Origin: Comamonadaceae bacterium
Lineage (GTDB): Bacteria; Pseudomonadota; Gammaproteobacteria; Burkholderiales; Burkholderiaceae_C
Assembly (NCBI GenBank): GCA_021286965.1
Contig: JAJTBK010000327.1
Coordinates: forward strand, 1 to 9,764
Direction: 5' to 3'
DNA length: 9,764 bases
Shown: positions 5,919 through 9,764 of the stretch, piece after piece
Layout: each line of letters starts with the position of its first letter
How positions within the stretch are numbered: position 1 is the first letter of the stretch
Program-made: the position numbers and the translations under genes
The notes under the pieces: model-generated
What the model saw: only the letters and a program-made list of their open reading frames with translations
Database searches by the model: none
What the model was told of the DNA's origin: nothing

Positions 5919-7516
5919 AGGCCGCAACGCTGCGCAACTACCTGTCGGTTCACACCTGGACGGGCATTCTGGCCGGCACGCTGCTGTTCATTGCCTTTTA
6001 CGCCGGGGCACTGTCCATGTTCGTGCCCGAAATCACGCACTGGAGCCGTGCCGAGCCTGCCCGCAACAACGCCAGCCAGGATGACGATGCCCTGGTCGCT
6101 GCTTTCTTTGCCGCACACCCCAGCATAGAAAATGCCACGCTGGTGCTGCCTTCGGCATCCAACACCGCCCCCCTCATGCGCTGGGGCCCACGGGGCACCA
6201 CGCCCCGACAGGTGGAGCTTGACGCCCAGGGCCAGCTGCGCCCCGTGGCCGCACCGGCTGGCGAGGCGGGACGTTTTGTCGATTACCTGCACCGCAAGGG
6301 TGGGCTGCCGCTAGCACTGGACAGCGCGGAGCCCGTGATCGGCCTCATCGCCCTCTTGTACGCGCTGGCACTGATCTCCGGCGTGGTCGTACTGCTACCT
6401 TCGCTGGTCAAGGATTTGTTCGTACTGCGCATCGGGCGCAACGCCAAGCGCCTGTGGCTGGACCTGCACAACCTGCTGGGCGTGGCCAGCCTGCCGTTTC
6501 ATGTGGTGATGGCACTGTCAGCCGCCGTGTTCTGCCTGCACGATTGGATTTACGACGCCCAGGGCACGCTGATCTACCCCCAGGGTCTGCGCCCCGTCAC
6601 GGCCCGCACCCAGCCGCAGCGCCCGCCCGTCACGCTCGATCGCACCGCCTGGCGCAGCCCCACCCAACTCGTGCAGGATGCCGCCCACGCCGTACCCGGC
6701 TTTAGCGCCAGCGCCATCGAATACCGAGGCCTGGGTACGCCCAAGGCCAGCGCCTTCATGGCTGGAACGGATGACGCACACTTCAAACGCCGCCCCCGCG
6801 AAGGCTTTGCCGTGCTCGACCCCGCCACCGGCGCCTTGGTGCAAAACAATACGGCGCCCGGACAGGGCTCGGCCATGGCGCGTGCAGTAGTCAGCTTTTT
6901 TGCCCTGCACTTTGGCAGCTACGGGGGCGCACCGGTGCGCCTGCTCTACGCCGTGCTGGGTGTGATGGGGGCGTTGCTGTTCTACACCGGCAACGTACTG
7001 TGGATCGAGAGCCGCAGCAAGCGCCTGCGCCAGCAGCCTGGCATGGTCGAGCAACCGCGCCATGTGCGAATGATTGCCGCCATCAACCTGGGGGTCAGCC
7101 TGGGCTGCGTAGCAAGCATCTCACTTGCCCTGGTGACCACGCGCTGGCTGGGGGCCACGACCCTCGCACCAGACACGGTGCTGCACGGCACTTACTACGC
7201 CACCTTCACTGCCTGCCTGGTCTGGGCATTGGCACGCGGGGCGCAACAAGCCACTGTGGGCCTACTGGCCTTTGCCGCCCTGGCCACAGCACTCATTCCG
7301 CTGACCAGCGCCATCGCCCCCTTGGCGGCAAGCCTAGCCCCCTGGGCCGAGATACTGGACAAACCCTATACGCACGGACTGGCCTGGGTCGATGGCCTGT
7401 CTGCCGCCGGCGCGGCCTTGCTTGCCGCCCTGGCCTGGATCACCCGACGCCAGACGGGACGCCACAGCACGCCCACCAGCCACGCTGATTTTCCTACCCC
7501 CGTACTGACACCATGA
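5915..7516 (+). CDS. PepSY-associated multi-pass membrane protein, candidate ferric-siderophore reductase
   Basis: The 533-residue protein fits the PepSY-associated TM family (PiuB/FpvG/FoxB-like). Members sit in the inner membrane; several are linked to reduction of ferric siderophores, and FoxB binds haem. RNYLSVHTWTGILAGTLLFIAFYAG (8-32) is the hallmark first helix. Further membrane segments are near 139-163, 182-211, 338-365, 384-413, 424-443, 445-475 and 489-508. A large, probably periplasmic, stretch lies between helices one and two (about 35-135) and another between 212 and 335. Histidines in or next to helices, H13, H185 (LDLHNLLG), H196 (FHVV) and H332 (ALHFGSYGG), are candidate haem ligands. 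ATG 5915 overlaps the previous stop; a longer frame opening at 5786 only runs through the neighbouring gene. The stop overlaps the receptor's ATG by 4 nt. A structural rather than enzymatic role remains possible. Confidence 0.92.
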   Translation: MKAATLRNYLSVHTWTGILAGTLLFIAFYAGALSMFVPEITHWSRAEPARNNASQDDDALVAAFFAAHPSIENATLVLPSASNTAPLMRWGPRGTTPRQVELDAQGQLRPVAAPAGEAGRFVDYLHRKGGLPLALDSAEPVIGLIALLYALALISGVVVLLPSLVKDLFVLRIGRNAKRLWLDLHNLLGVASLPFHVVMALSAAVFCLHDWIYDAQGTLIYPQGLRPVTARTQPQRPPVTLDRTAWRSPTQLVQDAAHAVPGFSASAIEYRGLGTPKASAFMAGTDDAHFKRRPREGFAVLDPATGALVQNNTAPGQGSAMARAVVSFFALHFGSYGGAPVRLLYAVLGVMGALLFYTGNVLWIESRSKRLRQQPGMVEQPRHVRMIAAINLGVSLGCVASISLALVTTRWLGATTLAPDTVLHGTYYATFTACLVWALARGAQQATVGLLAFAALATALIPLTSAIAPLAASLAPWAEILDKPYTHGLAWVDGLSAAGAALLAALAWITRRQTGRHSTPTSHADFPTPVLTP

Positions 7517-9627
7517 ACACTGCGCAACACCCCCTGCACGCCCTGGCGTGCACCGCCGCCCTCGCCTGCCTGGCTACCCCTGCGATGGCACAAGCGAGCA
7601 CAACCACCTTGCCCGAAATTGCCGTCACCAGCGGGCGCGACCTCGAGGCCCTGCCCGCACCCGCCCCAGGCGGCAAGGCGGCGCAAGGCCTACGCCTGGG
7701 GGTGTTGGGCAACACCGACCTGATGGATGCCCCCGTGAGCGCCAGCGCCTACACCCAGCAGGCCATCCAGGAGCAACAAGCCCGCACCCTGGGCGACGTG
7801 CTGCAAAACGACCCATCGGTACGCTACACCACCAATAGCGGCCACATGCTGGAGCATTTCCGCATCCGTGGTCTGGACGTAAACGGCCCGAGCGTAGCCT
7901 ACGGTGGCCTCTACGGCATGGCGCCCAAGGGGCACATTCCCACCGAGATGATTGAACGCGTGGAAGTGTTGCGCGGCCCCAGCACCCTGCTCGGCGGCAT
8001 GGCGCCAGACAACAACCTGGGCGGCGCCATCAACCTCACGCCTAAACGCGCCGGCACCCAGCCGCTAACCGAGCTCACGACCTCCTACTCGTCCAACACC
8101 TACGTCCAGGCACACGCCGACGTCGGCCAGCGTTTCGGCCCCGATGGCCGCCTTGGCCTGCGCGTCAACGGCGCCTATGGCGACGGCGATACTGGCGTCG
8201 CCGGCCAGGGCAAGGGCCGGCGCCTGGGCGCACTGGCGATCGACTACCAGGGCGACGACTGGAACCTGACGCTCGATGCCTACAGCAGTCAGGAAAAAAT
8301 CAAAAACGGCAGTCAGGCCATGTACGGCCTGGCCACACGCCGGGGCAACGTGGTGGCACTGGGCCAGCTCATCGCCGTGCCGGATGCCGACGTCAACGCC
8401 TTCCGGGGCACCTACGGCACCTACGCAGACGATGGCCTGATACTGCACAGCGAGCTGCGCCTGGCTCCGGATTGGACGGCCTACCTCGCTGCGGGCGCCG
8501 CCAACAGCCGGGGCCAGGGCCTGATGTTTGGCACACGCATGATCGTCACCCAGGCCAACGGCGCAGCCAAAGGCTATGCCTACAACGTGGACACCATCAC
8601 CCGCGACCGCGTCGCCGAGCTGGGTCTGCACGGCCAGTTCAGCACGGGCAGCGTGCGTCACCAACTCAGCATCACGGCCTCGGTGCTCAATCACCAGGAA
8701 GGCAGCAGCAGCCGCGCCGCCGAGGGCTGGAACCAAAACGTTTACCAACCCGTGACGCCGCCCTTCCCGACTGCACCCACGCCAGCCCCGATCACAACCG
8801 ACAACGACCTGCGCTCGCTGGCCGTGATCGACACCCTGGGGCTGGTGGATGGCCGCGTGCTGCTGACGCTCGGCGCACGCCTGCAGCAAGTCAAGCAAAT
8901 CAACGGCTACGACGAATCGCGCATCTCGCCATCGGTCGGCCTGGTAGCCAAGCCCTGGGGCCAGGACACCGCACTGTTTGCGAACTACATGGAGGGGCTC
9001 TCACCCGGCCAGATCGTGCCAAAAAATGCTGGTTACACCAATGAAGGTCAGTCCTTCGCCCCTTACCGCACGCAGCAGGTGGAGCTAGGCATCAAGCACC
9101 GCCAGGGCGCACTTACGCACACCGCCAGCCTGTTCCAGATCGACCGGCCGACGCTGATCACGGCGGCCGACGGAAAATCAATGTACGAAGGCGGCAAGCA
9201 GCGCCTGCGCGGCGTCGAGTGGACGGTCTTTGGACAAATCATGCCGACGCTCGATGCGCTCGGCGGCATCACCTACACCCAGGCCCAGCAACGCAACACC
9301 GGCAAAGACAGCTACGGCGTACCGAACTGGGCGGCCAACCTGGGCCTGGACTGGGCCACCCCAGTACAGGGCCTGAGCCTGGGCGGACGCCTGATTTACA
9401 CCGGCAGCCAGTGGGCGGATTCGGCCAACAAACTCCAGCTGCCCAGCTGGCACCGCTTCGACCTGAACGCCAAATACAAGACGCGCCTGGGCGCAACCCC
9501 TGTGACGCTCCACGGCTACGTCGAGAACCTCACCGGACGCAACGATTGGACGGGTCTGTTCGCCGACGGCTACGCCATGCCCTCGGCGCCGCGCACCGTG
9601 CGCCTGGCGGCCACTTTCGCGTTCTGA
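7513..9627 (+). CDS. TonB-dependent siderophore receptor
   Basis: This 704-residue outer-membrane receptor imports a ferric siderophore using energy from TonB-ExbB-ExbD, none of which is in the window. A signal peptide covers residues 1-26 (cleavage likely after ATPAMA). A TonB-box-like LPEIAVTS follows at 33-40. The plug (about 70-180) has the usual family motifs: TLGDVLQNDPSVR, FRIRG (116-120), ERVEVLRGPSTLLGG (148-162) and GGAINLTPKR (170-179). The beta-barrel fills the rest and ends in Phe704 (RTVRLAATFAF), the classical C-terminal outer-membrane signature, so the protein looks complete. There is no extra N-terminal signalling domain, consistent with direct Fur control rather than a FecI/FecR surface-signalling loop. 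The plug wording recalls the FcuA/FhuE/FoxA hydroxamate receptor group, but the substrate cannot be told. ATG 7513 overlaps the PepSY stop. An insertion sequence begins at or next to its stop codon. Confidence 0.96.
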   Translation: MNTAQHPLHALACTAALACLATPAMAQASTTTLPEIAVTSGRDLEALPAPAPGGKAAQGLRLGVLGNTDLMDAPVSASAYTQQAIQEQQARTLGDVLQNDPSVRYTTNSGHMLEHFRIRGLDVNGPSVAYGGLYGMAPKGHIPTEMIERVEVLRGPSTLLGGMAPDNNLGGAINLTPKRAGTQPLTELTTSYSSNTYVQAHADVGQRFGPDGRLGLRVNGAYGDGDTGVAGQGKGRRLGALAIDYQGDDWNLTLDAYSSQEKIKNGSQAMYGLATRRGNVVALGQLIAVPDADVNAFRGTYGTYADDGLILHSELRLAPDWTAYLAAGAANSRGQGLMFGTRMIVTQANGAAKGYAYNVDTITRDRVAELGLHGQFSTGSVRHQLSITASVLNHQEGSSSRAAEGWNQNVYQPVTPPFPTAPTPAPITTDNDLRSLAVIDTLGLVDGRVLLTLGARLQQVKQINGYDESRISPSVGLVAKPWGQDTALFANYMEGLSPGQIVPKNAGYTNEGQSFAPYRTQQVELGIKHRQGALTHTASLFQIDRPTLITAADGKSMYEGGKQRLRGVEWTVFGQIMPTLDALGGITYTQAQQRNTGKDSYGVPNWAANLGLDWATPVQGLSLGGRLIYTGSQWADSANKLQLPSWHRFDLNAKYKTRLGATPVTLHGYVENLTGRNDWTGLFADGYAMPSAPRTVRLAATFAF

Positions 9628-9645
9628 GAACGTGTTTACGATCTC
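9626..9645. repeat. Imperfect palindrome at the IS terminus
   Basis: GAGAACGT (9626-9633) and ACGATCTC (9638-9645) are complementary at seven of eight positions around GTTT. The element joins the receptor stop codon (first two arm bases) and contains the transposase TAA in its centre and right arm. It may be part of the IS terminal repeat and could weaken or end transcription from either side. Confidence 0.5.
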
Positions 9646-9764
9646 CTGAGTAGCAGAGCCAGAAACGCCAAGTGGACGAACTGCAAGCTGGTGTTGAGCC
9701 AGCGCTCGCAGTTCTTCCATAGCCTGCGGTTCTTCTCCAGCCACGCAAAGCTGCGCTCCACGAC
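9636..9764 (-). CDS. IS transposase, C-terminal 42 residues only
   Basis: Reading leftward from the edge, the frame gives VVERSFAWLEKNRRLWKNCE followed by RWLNTSLQFVHLAFLALLLRRS and TAA at 9636-9638. The V-ERSFAWLEKNRRLWKNCE stretch is the characteristic C-terminal block of IS5-superfamily DDE transposases; its Glu (residue 3 of the fragment) would be the catalytic E of DDE. The hydrophobic tail with LALLLRRS is also typical. The N-terminal part and the two Asp residues lie beyond the window, so activity cannot be judged. Confidence 0.85.
   Translation of the reverse strand, partial: VVERSFAWLEKNRRLWKNCERWLNTSLQFVHLAFLALLLRRS

Larger units (their letters stand above)
9626..9764 (-). mobile_element. 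Right-edge insertion sequence end (IS5-superfamily-like), incomplete
   Basis: The region holds the 3' end of a transposase gene pointing back at the receptor, then only about 8-10 bases of non-coding sequence before the receptor stop, as expected for a compact IS terminus. The exact outer boundary cannot be fixed without the other end; GAG at 9626-9628 is a plausible first triplet. The subgroup is unresolved. Confidence 0.75.

Noticed and set aside
8065..8898. A 277-codon minus-strand frame opposite the TonB receptor
   Set aside because: The receptor frame is intact from signal peptide to terminal Phe. The antisense frame has no ribosome site or family motif.
1..9764. CRISPR arrays, tRNA or rRNA genes, toxin-antitoxin or defence genes
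   Set aside because: No regularly spaced repeats, tRNA-like cloverleaf or rRNA sequence was seen, and every sizeable gene is accounted for by the families listed.

Overview
The window looks like a chromosomal segment of a high-GC betaproteobacterium, most likely Burkholderiales and probably Comamonadaceae (Acidovorax/Comamonas/Alicycliphilus type). This rests on strong third-position G/C bias, the protein families present, and my general knowledge that recG and queA lie close together in that order. I ran no database search, so the genus is an inference.

Left part (1-567): the 5' half of an outer-membrane polysaccharide export lipoprotein gene, on the minus strand and running off the left edge. 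It closely resembles the export proteins of exosortase A (XrtA/PEP-CTERM) exopolysaccharide clusters. Its upstream region is unusually rich in signals: a sigma-54-like -24/-12 element, an overlapping sigma-70-like alternative, a 32-bp imperfect dyad and a perfect CATGAC/GTCATG palindrome.

Middle part (568-5225): housekeeping and signalling genes. recG (minus strand; branched-DNA helicase) is divergent from a DUF3391 + HD-GYP cyclic-di-GMP phosphodiesterase gene (plus strand). The latter ends at a candidate intrinsic terminator and is followed by queA (queuosine tRNA modification).

Right part (5226-9627): an AT-rich spacer with a Fur-box-like site, then a tightly packed four-gene operon. It holds two small, unassigned inner-membrane proteins, a PepSY-associated multi-pass membrane protein (candidate haem-containing ferric-siderophore reductase) and a TonB-dependent siderophore receptor. 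All three junctions overlap (14, 4 and 4 nt), so translational coupling is likely. The simple reading is an iron-repressed siderophore uptake unit: the receptor brings ferric siderophore into the periplasm, the PepSY protein reduces or helps release the iron, and the small proteins assist in an unknown way.

Right edge (9626-9764): the end of an insertion sequence. The C-terminus of an IS5-superfamily-like transposase reads back toward the receptor gene, and the IS boundary is at or within a few bases of the receptor stop codon.

I saw no CRISPR array, tRNA, rRNA or clearly novel defence or biosynthetic system. The parts least explained by known families are the two small membrane proteins of the iron operon and the regulatory region in front of the polysaccharide export gene.
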